Positions 10,990 to 21,080 of a DNA stretch of 64,000 nt are shown piece after piece. This DNA is from Falciphora oryzae (taxonomy: Eukaryota; Ascomycota; Sordariomycetes; Magnaporthales; Magnaporthaceae): positions 856,578-920,577 of the forward strand of contig JNVV01000001.1 of NCBI GenBank assembly GCA_000733355.1, in the 5' to 3' direction. The notes under the pieces are model-generated. The model was given only the letters and a program-made list of their open reading frames with translations. It made no database searches and was not told where the DNA came from. Numbering within the stretch: the stretch's first letter is position 1; each line of letters starts with the position of its first letter. Made by a program: the position numbers and the translations under genes.

Positions 10990-12536
10990 GTCGAAATTGG
11001 GGGTTAAGCTAGCCGGGAGCTCGTTTTAAAAGCGTAGTTGGTTGTGGGTAGCGGTCGTATGGCGGTCCGGCCCCTGGGTGATTGCGAGTTTTTGCGGGGT
11101 TTGCCTGGTCTTTGGCGGCCGGGGGTCCGGGTTAAAAAGTCGTTATCCGTATTTAAGTTTTATCTGCACCTTTTGCTAGGGCTTGGTAATCCTCCGGTGC
11201 CGGGGGGTATTCGCGTTTAAAAGATGGGGAAAGTGGTGGTGGTAGTTTGCTTGGGGGCTAATCTTTTTAGCATAAATCTCCTTGGCCGGTTTTAATATGC
11301 TTCTTTCGCTTTCCCGATCGCCCGCTGCGCTACTTCGCAGCCCCGGTTAAACGCCGGGTGCGGCTCGTTGCAGTTTGCGCATTTGGGTGTGGCTTTGTTT
11401 TGTTCGGGGTGGGCGTCGCATTGGTTTTTTCCTTTTAGGTATTTCGGTCCTCCGCAATGCGGGTAGCGGCCTGGTTTTTTACAAAACTTTTATCGGTACC
11501 CCCATTTGTAACAATTAAAACACTAGGTAGCTTTAGCGTTTGGTGTAAACGGTTCGCATTTAAATAGTTCCGCCTATATTACTAATTTTTGCTTGCAAAT
11601 TTGGTCCGCTACGGCTGCGGACCCGATTCGTGCCAATACTATGGCGTATCCGTAAAAGGTGCGGGCTAGCTATACGTGTACCGATTTAACCTCCGCCTTT
11701 CGGTTTTCGGCGTTCAAGCTACGAATAAATTGGTTTAGGTCCTTCGGCAGTGTTATTTATTTTACTCCTTTAATTACCACGTCGTATATCTGTTCCCGGA
11801 TCGTTACCTGGTTTCCAAACACCTTTTTCACCTAATCGTCCTTTTTCCTATATTCGCTTGCGTTTGCGTAAAAGCATATTACCATATCTCCGTTTTGGAG
11901 CCGCTTCGTTACCCGCACCGCCGTACCGAATTGGTTATTTAGTGCCCGTTGGGTGTCGATTTGCGATCGGTTTTTAATTGCTTCCGGGGCTTCTTTTACG
12001 GCCACGATTATCTCGCGTTCGATTTTTAACGGTATAAATCGCGGGGGGGGATGCGTCGTGTTCGGGTACTATTGTCGCGTTCGGGTCGGCGCGTTTCCGT
12101 CCGGTGCCAAGGCCGGTAGGTCCGTGGCGAAAGCAAAGGCGTAGGACTTTCTGGTATCAATTAGTGCATTTTTAACCTTTATAAGTATTTCTGCTTTTAA
12201 TTCCTGTAATGTCGCTTTAGTTACCGGTCCGTCCTCGGTAGCGTCGCGCTTGCGAGCCGTTTCCGCGTCGACCTTTAGCTTCGTCAATTCCGACACTAGT
12301 TGCAAAACTTCCAGCAACTTTCCACTGATTACAAAAGGCTTCAGCTTGTCAATAATTTCGTTTTTTTTTTCCTCCTGACGGCCGCGCGCCGGTCTTTTGT
12401 CGGTGTCGGCATTCCCCCGCGCGTCCGGAGGCGCGTTAGGGGGATCCACCGTCGAAGCGTATCGACTGGCCGCGAGCCCGGAATCGACCGCCATCGATTT
12501 TAGGCCCGCGCCGTCGGCGCGCACCCGATGCGGCAT
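10990..12536 (-). pseudogene. LINE-B ORF1: gag-like RNA-binding protein, interrupted by stops
   Basis: Starts at 12,536 (MPHRVRADGAGLKSM) and is open for 155 codons: a Pro/Ala/Asp-rich N-terminus, then a charged helical stretch (LQLVSELTKLKVDAETARKR) likely to form a coiled coil. After scattered stops the same protein continues with a conserved central block (NNQFGTAVRVTKRL) and a Cys/His-rich end: CFNCYKWGYR-x-KFC, PHCGGPKYLKGKNQC and CANCNEPHPAFNRGC (about 11,530-11,340), i.e. knuckles of C-X2-C-X4-H-X4-C type with one His changed to Arg or Tyr. Expected role: nucleic-acid chaperone of the retrotransposition particle. The C-terminal limit is approximate. Confidence 0.75.
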
Positions 12537-12652
12537 CGATCCTGGGTCAAGTCGGGTGCGAGGAGTTCAATTCCGGTGTCAAAATTAAATTATCTCGAAG
12601 GGCTGTCCGGCTGCGCGATTTCAAGCTCGCAACGGGTTACGGGATTTAATTA

Positions 12653-13478
12653 AATTACCAGATTTAAACCGGTTTAAAAAAAAACCAAAAATTAGCGAAT
12701 TTTTACGTTAATAAAGTTATAATTTTAGCAGTTAAATTTTACCCTAACCCGGAAACGGATTTAATAAACGTCGGAAATATTACGTTTAAAAATTATACTT
12801 TTATTAACTTATTTTCAATTAATTACCGAATAGACCCTAAAAAAACGAAATATTAGCGGCTTAAAAAAAAACCCGGAATTAAAAAGCTTTAAAAGCGGAT
12901 AATTTACTGAACGGATTATTAAAAGCGTACGGGGAACTAAAAAATTATATTTAAAATAGCTAACGCTAATTTCGAATTCGAATATTTTTTAAAGCGTTTC
13001 CGAAACGTACTAACGGTAATATTTTTTAAATTAAAAAAAAATACGGAAAATAAAAAAATAGCAAAAAAGGTAGCGACCGATCGCATTTTTTTCGTTTATA
13101 TCCAAAGTTATAAAAGCGATTGTAGGAATACGGATCGCAATCGAAACGGAAAAAAAAGGACTATTACCGGAAAAATAAATAGGTAATAAAAAGAAACGTA
13201 ATACCTAATTCGTTATTAAATAAATAATAAATACCGTAATAACGGTGTAAAATTACGGCGTTATAATTTCGTTATTATAATTTAATTTATTAAAAACATT
13301 TAATAACGTTAATTATACCAAATTTTTTAATATTTTACGAAAATAAAAATTCCTGCTAAAAACAATTAAATGGATTAAAAGCTAGCTAATAAATAAAACG
13401 GCCCGGCTTTAATTTAATAGAAATACGTTTACGTTTATATAAATAATAGCAAAAATATTATAAAATTTATTATTTTTA
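12653..13478 (+). mobile_element. LINE-A segment 5: reverse transcriptase N-terminal half, degraded
   Basis: Resumes LINE-A directly after the LINE-B target duplication and aligns with LINE-B reverse complement from about 9,680 to 8,880. The counterpart of the A motif (about 13,275-13,310) is mutated. It ends at TA (13,477-13,478), where a foldback MITE inserted. Confidence 0.85.
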
Positions 13479-13859
13479 ACGTGGTTCACAAGCGAGTGGA
13501 TCAGTTGAAAAATACATATTAAATGACCTTTCTTTTCAATTAAATAACTCGCTCAATTTACGGCTAAATTTAACCAAATTTTAAATACGTATATGCAACC
13601 ATATAAAGATTTTAATATGATTTTTCCGCATTTTTATTATTACTGCTTTAGGGTTAGTTGCGCATTTAGCACAGTATATTATACAGTGTTGCAAGATAAC
13701 CTTAAAGCAGTAATAATAAAAATGCGGAAAAATGAAATTATAATCTCTATATAGTTAAATATACATATTTAAAATTTGGTTAAATTTAGCTGTAAATTGA
13801 GCGAGTTATTTAATTGAAAAGAAAGGCTATTTAATATGTATTTTTCAACTAATCCACAC

Positions 13860-14342
13860 TGTTACGACCATACAGGTGGCGGGGACAGGAGGCCTGGGTC
13901 AAGCCCCGGGAAGGAAGCACCCTTAACCCCGCACTTGGAAAAGGAAGGGTCACGTGGAAGGACACGTGACCTTAAGGTGATATGTTTGATATGCGACATA
14001 GCAGACATAGCACAGGTCCTTAAAGTGATATATTTGATATGCGACATAGCAAACATAGCACAAATCCTTAAAGTAATATGTTTAATATGCGATATAACAA
14101 ACATAGCATAAATTGGGAAAAACCAGGTCGTATATATAAAAGAAAGGTTTTTCTACGGTTAAATAGCTTTAACTAAAGCATCGGCATTAATTAACCTAAA
14201 TTAGCTCCAAAATACCCCTTTAAGCAAGCAATTTAAGCTTTTGTTACCAATTTCCTGGTTCCCCTAAAGCAACCTTTATCAAATGTACTATTTAGCACCC
14301 TCCCTAAATGTCCTACCTTAGAAGCAAAGCCTAATTGTAACA
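13860..14342 (+). repeat. Gypsy-D 5' LTR, 483 bp
   Basis: Begins TGTTACGACC and ends TTGTAACA, the TG...CA pattern. Internal promoter-like part contains three tandem units of about 48 bp (about 13,974-14,112), each with a GTGATATG..GATATGCGACATAG core. Gypsy-E LTRs hold only two such units, which explains their 48-bp shorter length. Confidence 0.95.
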
Positions 14343-14391
14343 TTTTAACTAATCCTGTTCAGCACCTACCGAAAGCGAATAGTACGACAAA

Positions 14392-15660
14392 ATATCGACG
14401 TCCGGTTCCAAACAAACGGAGCAGCCTTCCACCGTTAAGTACGAAAGGAAAAAATACGACGAAAACATTTCCTTCGACCTTTTCCAAATGCTCGTAAAGG
14501 ATTTTACCAAAGCTAAAGCTTAATTAGCCGCGGTCCAAAGCAAACCGGACATTGCGATAAAAGCATATAAATTCCCATCTCCCGAAATTTACGACGGAAA
14601 AACGGGCAAACTTTGGACTTTTTTTACCGAATGCAAAACTTATTTTTCGTTTTACAAAGTTTATTTCGGTACCAAAAAAAAAAAATAACTTACGCCGCTA
14701 TACGTTTCGGAAGAAAAATTAAAAATTAGTTCCAACCTACGTAAGCGGATTACCTTTAAGGCGTGGAATCCAAAAAGCAAACACAAATTGTGTTTGCTAA
14801 TTTCGAAAAATTCGGAAAAAAAAATCGGCAAAATTTTCGGCTAAATCGACGAACGATTGGTTGCGGAAAATTTTTTTTTTAGCTTTTGATAAAAAAGGCT
14901 AGCTTTTATATACGCTTTAAAATTCTAACGCTTCGTAACCAAATTCGATTAGACCGACCAACCCAAAATGGCGCATTTTTACGGGGGTTTCCGTAAGGAT
15001 ATAAAAAACGAACTTTCTAAAACGGACCGACCGGAAAATTTCCCGAATTATATTTAAATAGCCGTTTGTATTAGCGATAAGCTATATAAACGGCGATTTA
15101 AAAAAAAAGGTTAGCTAACTAAAATAATAAATAACAAAAACAACCACAAAAAAAACAAACAACAGCCAAACACGGCTTATAGCATATATTTTGGACCTAT
15201 AAACTTTAACGCTAAAGCCACCTATTTGTAAAAGCAAAGCAATAAAAAAAAGCAGGATTTTAAAAACGGGAAATGCTTTAAATGTAATTAAAAGGGCTAT
15301 ATCAAACGAAATTGCCCGCAGCGGCAGGCGGCAATTACCCGACGGGGAAACGCCCAAACGGAAAACAGCTTGTGCCCCGGAGCAGCTTTTAATTGGACCT
15401 ATTGCTGCGAGGACTTGTGCGCGACGCACCAATTTGATAAGGACGCAACCGGCTGGTACCCCAAAAGGCGGGTAACCGCGACGCGACGGATCCGGACGAT
15501 CCTTAATGGAAATCCCACTAAAATCGAATACGATAGCGAAGGAGAACAAATTTTCGCCACCGGATTTACGGAATTTAAAAAAAAAAATAATACCGTTACG
15601 TAAGTTACCGAATTTACTTACGATATTAATAACGAAATCGATAACGAGCTATTAGGTTAA
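14392..15660 (+). pseudogene. Gypsy-D gag, degraded
   Basis: The start codon aligned to the Gypsy-E ATG at 44,785 is here ATA (14,392). Readable fragments include the capsid-like block FPEIYDGKTGK and FFTECK, and a CCHC zinc knuckle KCFKCN-x-KGYIKRNC (15,274-15,315; His replaced by Tyr and one Gln codon by a stop). Function in the family: packaging of the retroelement RNA. Long minus-strand frames over this gene are shadows. Confidence 0.75.
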
Positions 15661-16469
15661 ACCTATATGGCTAAAAAACGAAAAAAAGCCGAAGGTTTAT
15701 TTCTAACTATAAAATAACGAATATATAATACATTCGATATTAGTAAAACTTATACCTCGTTCGGATTTTCGGAATCGGACCGATAGTTTTAGGACCAGCT
15801 TAAGCCTATCGGAGAATTTATGCGGGAAAAGCCAGTATTTAACGACGACGGTAAGCCTTTGGACTAGTTCCGGGACGACTAGCAAATTACCTACTACGGG
15901 GCTCCGTACGAAAGAGTGCCCCCGAAAAGAAAACGCAATACGGAACCATATAACTAAAACCACCCAGATGTGGATGTTAAAGCAGTAAAATACGACGAGC
16001 TCTTTTGGGCCGAGTGCGTAAACGATTGTTACGAATAGCATTTAACCGCAAAGCTAAAAAGCGATTTTTTTCCCGAAAAAAAAAACGGCGAGCTAATTAA
16101 AAACTTAAAAAAGGATTATTAGCTCCCTAAATGGAGGATTACTAAAATGGATTATTTGCAATTTAAAGCGACCTTTGCACTTTTACTTTCCTACTTTATA
16201 CTATGCATTTCGGGGCTTTTACCATACTTTAATTGCGGAAAGCCCAAATGCAAAGCCCATATGGAAAAAAAAGCCCGGGCTTAAACGGAAGGCCGTGTGC
16301 GATTAAGCCTGCCTAGCTACGGGAGTTACAAAGCCGAACGATTTATAAGAAAAGGAAAAGCTCCCGAAATAAAAAACTAAAATGGCCACCCGACATAAAG
16401 GTACGGAATAAACCCCAACAATAAGCAAAAACCTTAGCCGCAACAAACGTTAACCAATATTAGCATTTA

Positions 16470-16685
16470 ATGGTGGTATTACGGTATAAAAGAAAAAAGC
16501 TAAACATTATAATTAATAACGGGGCCCAAAGCAATTACTTTTCGCCGGAAGCAACGAAAAGGTACGGCATTCCGGCGAAAAAAAAAAAAACGCCGTATAA
16601 TTTAAAAATTGTGGAAAGAAAACCGGTTACATTTAATAATAGCTATATCGATAAAAAAATTAATTATTTTAAATTTCGATACTAA
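16470..16685 (+). pseudogene. Gypsy-D retropepsin-like protease region, degraded
   Basis: The fragment contains NIIINNGAQSNYFSPEATKR. The aligned Gypsy-E sequence reads IIDSGAQSNYLSPETAKR, so the catalytic D-S/T-G-A motif is here N-N-G-A, an RIP-type loss of the active Asp. The protease would mature the Gag-Pol polyprotein. Confidence 0.75.
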
Positions 16686-17099
16686 AAGAAAAATTTCCGC
16701 GTTACTTTAGATATTATAAATATAAAAAGGGAAAACGTGATTTTAGGTATCCTTTGGTTTAAAAAAAGCAATTTACAAATAAATTGGGTTACCGGCTAAA
16801 TTTAATAAGGAAGTTTATAAAACCCCGTAACGGTTTAACAACCCCGAACCCCGGATAGTAAACTTATAAAGCTATAAAAAGCAACTACAACGGTAGCAGG
16901 ATAAGGCAATTAGCTTAAGCAATCGGTATCGACGAAATCGTAACTATTTACAAACGACGTTAACTTTAAAAAACGAACAAACCTCGTCGCACGAATGCGG
17001 AACGTTCCAAAAAAGTATTTCTAGTACTAAAAACTGTTTAAAAAAAACCTGGAAATAGTATTCCCGGAATATAGGCCATTCGATTACGAAATTAAGTTT

Positions 17100-18370
17100 A
17101 AACCAAAAATATAGCTTAAATATTAAAAGTTGTATTAATTAAGCTAAAAATAGTAAAAAATGCTAAAAAAATAATTAAAGGAGGATTTGTTAAAAGGATT
17201 TATTAGGTTTTCCAACTTTCCTATTAGATACGGGATACTATTCGTATTAAAAAAAAACGGAAAGGAGCGGATATGTATTAATTACCGACCGCTAAACGAA
17301 ATAACTATTAAAAATCGATATTTTTTGCTTTTTATTAACGAATTACGGAATAAATTTAGCAAAATTAAATATTTTACGGCTTTAAATTTACGCAAAGCTT
17401 ATAGCTTATTACGGATTAAAGAGGGTTAAAAATAGATAATAGCTTTTCGAACGAAATTTGGGGTTTTCGAATTTTTAGTAATAACCTTCGGGCTTACTAA
17501 TACGCTAGTTATATTTTAGCGGATAATTAATTACGTATTGCGAAAGTACTTTAACATTTTTATTTTCGCATATTTGGACGATATTTTAATTTTTTCGGGA
17601 ATATTAGAAAAATATAAAGAGCATATGCACAAAGTACTGCAAAAGCTGCAAAACGCTAAGCTCCTAATTAACCCAAAAAATGTATATGGTATACGCAAAA
17701 GGTCGTTTTTTTAAATTTTGTTATTACACCCGGAAAAGTTCGTATAAACCCTAAAAAGGTGCACGAGGTTAAGGAATAGCTTATATTTACGAACGTTAAA
17801 AAAGTCCGAAGCTTTTTAAGGTTTATAAACTTTTACTAACGGTTTGTCCGCGATTTTAGCAAAAAGGTTGCACTATTTACGAATTTTACTAAAAATAATA
17901 CCTAGTTTTATTAGGGGAAATAAAAATAAAAAGCTTTCGAATTATTGCGGATAGCCGTTTTGCAAAAACCAGTTTTAACTATGCCAAACCCAAATAAACC
18001 TTTTAAAATAAAAACCGATACGTTAAATTTCGCAATTAGGGGACAATTCGGACAAAAAAACGAGCAAAAAAGGCTGTATTTTTGCGCCTTTTTTTTACAA
18101 AAACTTAATGGATTTAAATTAAATTACCAAATTTATAATAAAAAGCTTTTCGCTATTATTAGGGCGTTAAAAAATGGAAATTTTATTTATATAAAGCAAA
18201 GCATTAAATTGTAATGCATACGGATTATAAAAACTTATTACATTTTACCATTAGCAAAAATTTAAATAAGCGGCAAATCCGGTGGAATAAATTCCTTTAA
18301 AATTATAATATCCGGATTAAATACCGCAAAGGATTAGAAAACGGACGGGCGGACGCTTTTAGTCGCTAAT
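17100..18370 (+). pseudogene. Gypsy-D reverse transcriptase and RNase H, degraded
   Basis: Reverse transcriptase blocks run in order: GILFVLKKNGKERICINYRP (about 17,230-17,290), then a KYFTALNLRKAYSLLRIKEG block (canonical Asp of the A motif changed to Asn), then FAYLDDILIFS with intact YLDD (17,571-17,582). RNase H follows: KPFKIKTDTLNFAIRGQFGQ and LNYQIYNKKLFAIIRALKNG (about 17,995-18,180). Stops from RIP occur throughout. These domains copy the genomic RNA to DNA and remove the template. Confidence 0.85.
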
Positions 18371-18479
18371 TAAACCACGAGGTTAATATTTTAAAGGAAA
18401 TTCGTGTAATATTCGCTTAAAGCCTAAACGGATTTTTGGTTCCGGCGTAACAGGTATTAGCAAAAACAGCTAGGCAAAA

Positions 18480-19690
18480 GGAATGGATTTTTAAAAGGAT
18501 TTAGCAAATTTACGGGCAATTGGCCCATAGCTATTAAAAAGTAACTAAAATATAAAAAAAGCTACGATAATACCACGGGTTTATCGGAATTCGAACCGAA
18601 ATATAGGAAGCAATTAAAAATTATAAAAATTGCGCAAAAAATAAAGCCAGCCGATACAAACCTTATAGGTTATTATAACCTTTGCTAGCGCCTAATAAAA
18701 TATAGCAGTATGTTATAATAAATTTCGTCGTTAAACTATTAAAGTTAAAAAAGCCTTTAACGAACGTTTGTTATAATAGCATCCTAGTAATAGTGGATAG
18801 GTTTATTAAATACGCTTTATTTTTACCTTACAAAAAAGCAAACAACGCCATAAAGTTAGCGTACGTTTTTATCCGGCATATAATCGCAAAGTACGGAGTG
18901 CTAAAGCATATCGTTACGGATAGGGATAAGCTGTTTATAAGCAAGTTTTAGCGCGCGCTTATATCTAAATTAGGAGTTAAGCACGCCTTATTAATAGCGT
19001 ATTACCCGGAAATAAACGGATAGACCGAACGAACGAACCAAACTATAAAACAGTACCTTCGCCATTACGTTAACTATAAACAAACGGATTGGGTACAACT
19101 GCTTTTTATAGCGCAATTTGCGTATAACAGCTTAAAGTACGAAAGTACGGGAACCACACCGTTTTTTGCAAACTACGGGTATATACTTACGGTGTACGGA
19201 AAACTTAAAGCAAAACCACACGCCCTAACAGCGGAAATCCAAGTAACGAAATTTACCAAACTGCACAAAAATCTTTAAGCAAAGCTTAAAAAACTACGAT
19301 AACGAATGGCTATACAAACTAACAAAAAAAGGATCGAAAAACCGACCTTTAAAAAAGGGAATAGCGTTTATCTTTTGCGCCGTAACATCAAAACGAAACG
19401 ACCAAATAACAAATTGAATTACAAAAAGCTTAGGCCGTTTAAAGTAAAAAAAGTGGTATCAAACGTTAACTACAAATTACAACTCCCCCCAACTATAAAA
19501 ATCCACCCAATTTTTCACGTTTCTTTGCTAAAACCAGCACCGTTTAAAACGGAAAGCAGCGAATTAATGGAAATCGACCCAAAGCAAAAGTACGAGGTCG
19601 AAAAAATCTTGGACGAACGTACGAAGCGACGCTTTAAAAAGTATTTAATTAAATGGAAAAGGTACGGCTACGAAAAAAACACGTAAAAAA
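18480..19690 (+). pseudogene. Gypsy-D integrase with C-terminal chromodomain, degraded
   Basis: Zinc-binding remnants (NYKNCAKNKASRYKPY) precede the catalytic core: INFVVKLLKL (first Asp changed to Asn), HIVTDRDKLF (second Asp intact) and a block ending [10 protein letters not shown] (Glu intact, preceding Gln codon now a stop). The end is open from 19,306 for 126 codons: HPIFHVSLLKP, then a chromodomain YEVEKILDERTKRRFKKYLI with IKWKRYGYEKNT (19,590-19,685). Chromodomains of this clade bind methylated histone H3 and steer integration into heterochromatin, consistent with the surroundings, though targeting is inferred from the family. Confidence 0.87.
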
Positions 19691-19817
19691 AAGCAATAAA
19701 CTTTAGGAACTATTAGAAAACGCTAGCGGAATATTAGCGGAAGCGCCTGTTAAAAGGTTAGCAAAAAATATACTAAAAAACCAATTACCGAAATTCGACA
19801 ATTGGTTTTTTAATAAC

Positions 19818-19888
19818 GGCTTTGCCGGGATTCGAACCCGAAATTTCGGTAAAAAAAGCCAAGGCTATACCCAATGTGCTATAAAACC
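19818..19888 (-). tRNA. tRNA-like sequence inside Gypsy-D (antisense), Lys(TTT)-like, degraded
   Basis: On the minus strand: acceptor arms GGTTTTA and CAAAGCC (mostly paired, with wobble and one mismatch), A box TAGCACATTGGG, anticodon stem TTGGC/ACCGA around a TTTTTTT loop, and a full T arm with B box GGTTCGAATCC. Gypsy-E carries the counterpart at 51,323-51,394. The T-arm is the best kept part; D-stem pairing is poor. A loop of seven T would give anticodon TTT, but RIP may have changed it. Confidence 0.6.
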
Positions 19889-19916
19889 TAAAAAAAATTA
19901 TTAGAAACTTTACGAT

Positions 19917-20484
19917 TTACCCGATTAAAAAAAAAATACCCAAATTAAAAGCAGGATTAACCTCGGGACCCGGCCAGTTTAAAAAGGAAGGCGATAGCGG
20001 AGGAAAGGAAGGGGCAGATAGGGCAAAAGGCGCAGTAAAGGCTTGCGTAGCAGCTTTTTCGGCCTCCTCCCGCTTAATCCGCTCCAGCTCTTCCAAACTG
20101 TCGATACCCCGACGTATCGCACGCATCTTTTTTTCTAACCACACCTTTTTTTATTTTCGCAAACGTTTTATTTTTACGTTAATAAAGCGACGCTCCTTTT
20201 TAGCAGCCTCCAACTTAGCTTCACGTTGTATAAATTGATGTTAAAGCTCCTAAAGTTGTATAAGCGAAAAGCCTAATACGTCGTAGCGGGAACGGCCCTA
20301 ACGGACACATTTTACGCATCGGGAAAAGTCCTAAAAAAAAACCTCGCAATAGGAACGACCTAAAGCCTCGCAAAAAAATAGGAAGGCATTTTAATTAAAA
20401 AAAAATGAGGGCGGCAAAAAGGTTATCGTAACGAACAATTAAACGCGTAATAAAAGTTTTTCGTTTTTGCACCCGATCCGATAT
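19917..20484 (-). pseudogene. Antisense Cys-rich/coiled-coil reading frame of Gypsy-D, degraded
   Basis: Between integrase and 3' LTR, on the strand opposite to gag-pol. The C-terminal half is open (MWLEKKMRAIRRGIDSLEEL then a charged helix, an Ala/Pro/Ser-rich tail). The N-terminal half is best read in Gypsy-E, where it starts MSDRVQKRK and holds two Cys patches. The ATG is ATA here. I recall similar antisense frames with C-X2-C...C patches followed by a coiled coil in fungal Gypsy elements, but the function is not established to my knowledge. Confidence 0.6.
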
Positions 20485-20581
20485 TTTGTTAAAAACAAAG
20501 GGATAGGAAATAGCAAAAAAGGAAAGTATTTACTATTAACAAAAAAAAAGGATAGCAAATATAGCCAAAAGGATTTGGCCT

Positions 20582-20592
20582 AAAAAAGGGGA
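20582..20592 (+). other. Gypsy-D polypurine tract
   Basis: AAAAAAGGGGA, five bases upstream of the 3' LTR: the plus-strand primer site expected for LTR retrotransposons. The equivalent in Gypsy-E is AAAAGAGGGGA. Confidence 0.75.
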
Positions 20593-20597
20593 CCTAA

Positions 20598-21080
20598 TAT
20601 TACGACCATATAGGTGGCGGGGATAGGAGGCCTGGGTTAAGCCCCGGGAAGGAAGCACCCTTAACCCCGCACTTGGAAAAAGAAAGGTTACGTGGAAGGA
20701 TACGTAACCTTAAAGTGATATGTTTGATATGCGATATAGCAGATATAGCACAGGTCCTCAAAGTGATATGTCTAATATGCGATATAGCAAACATAGCACA
20801 GGTCCTTAAAATGATATATTTAATATGCGACATAGCAGATATAGCACAGATTAGGAAGGACCAGGTCGTATATATAAGGGAAAGGTTCTTCCACGGTTAG
20901 ATAGCTTTAATTGAGGCATCGGTATCAGTTAACCTAAGTTAGTTCCAAGGTACCCCTTTGGGCAAGCAATTTAAGCTTCTGTCACCAGTTTCCCGGTTCC
21001 CCTGAAGCAACCCCTGTTAAGTGTACTGTTTAGCACCCTCCCTAAGTGTCCTACCCTAGGAGCAGAGCCTGATTGTAACA
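20598..21080 (+). repeat. Gypsy-D 3' LTR, 483 bp
   Basis: Same length as the 5' LTR, with three 48-bp units. It starts TATTACG (G to A in the TG end) and ends TTGTAACA. Differences from the 5' LTR are mainly C/T and G/A, so they date RIP more than neutral drift. Confidence 0.95.

Larger units (their letters stand above)
6936..12638 (-). mobile_element. LINE-B: Tad-like non-LTR retrotransposon with both ends present
   Basis: A 5703-bp element on the minus strand with 14-bp target duplications ACGGGATTTAATTA (6922-6935 and 12,639-12,652). Its sequence is far richer in G+C than its relatives, so it is the least RIPed and probably youngest LINE here. Order: about 100 bp of 5' leader, ORF1 with zinc knuckles, ORF2 with endonuclease, reverse transcriptase and a Cys/His tail, then a 3' region ending in short repeats of TATATGAA. 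Compared with LINE-A, -H and -I it lacks about 2.3 kb of 3' sequence (see findings). It was inserted into LINE-A, which resumes exactly at 12,653. Confidence 0.9.
13860..21080 (+). mobile_element. Gypsy-D: chromodomain Ty3/Gypsy LTR retrotransposon (chromovirus)
   Basis: A 7221-bp element with 483-bp LTRs at both ends (TGTTACG...TTGTAACA), a polypurine tract just before the 3' LTR, and degraded gag, protease, reverse transcriptase, RNase H, integrase and chromodomain in that order, which is Ty3/Gypsy order. Target duplication is CACAC (13,855-13,859) against CACTC (21,081-21,085), one mismatch. Inserted into the right arm of MITE M1. Between integrase and 3' LTR lie an antisense reading frame and a tRNA-like sequence, both also present in Gypsy-E. 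Confidence 0.92.

Noticed and set aside
13862..14111. Pairs of overlapping 80-90-codon frames in the Gypsy LTRs rich in ICDIA repeats
   Set aside because: They are translations of the 48-bp LTR tandem units; LTRs are non-coding.
13974..14112. CRISPR-like array from the 48-bp repeats
   Set aside because: Direct tandem units without spacers, inside an LTR of a eukaryotic retrotransposon.
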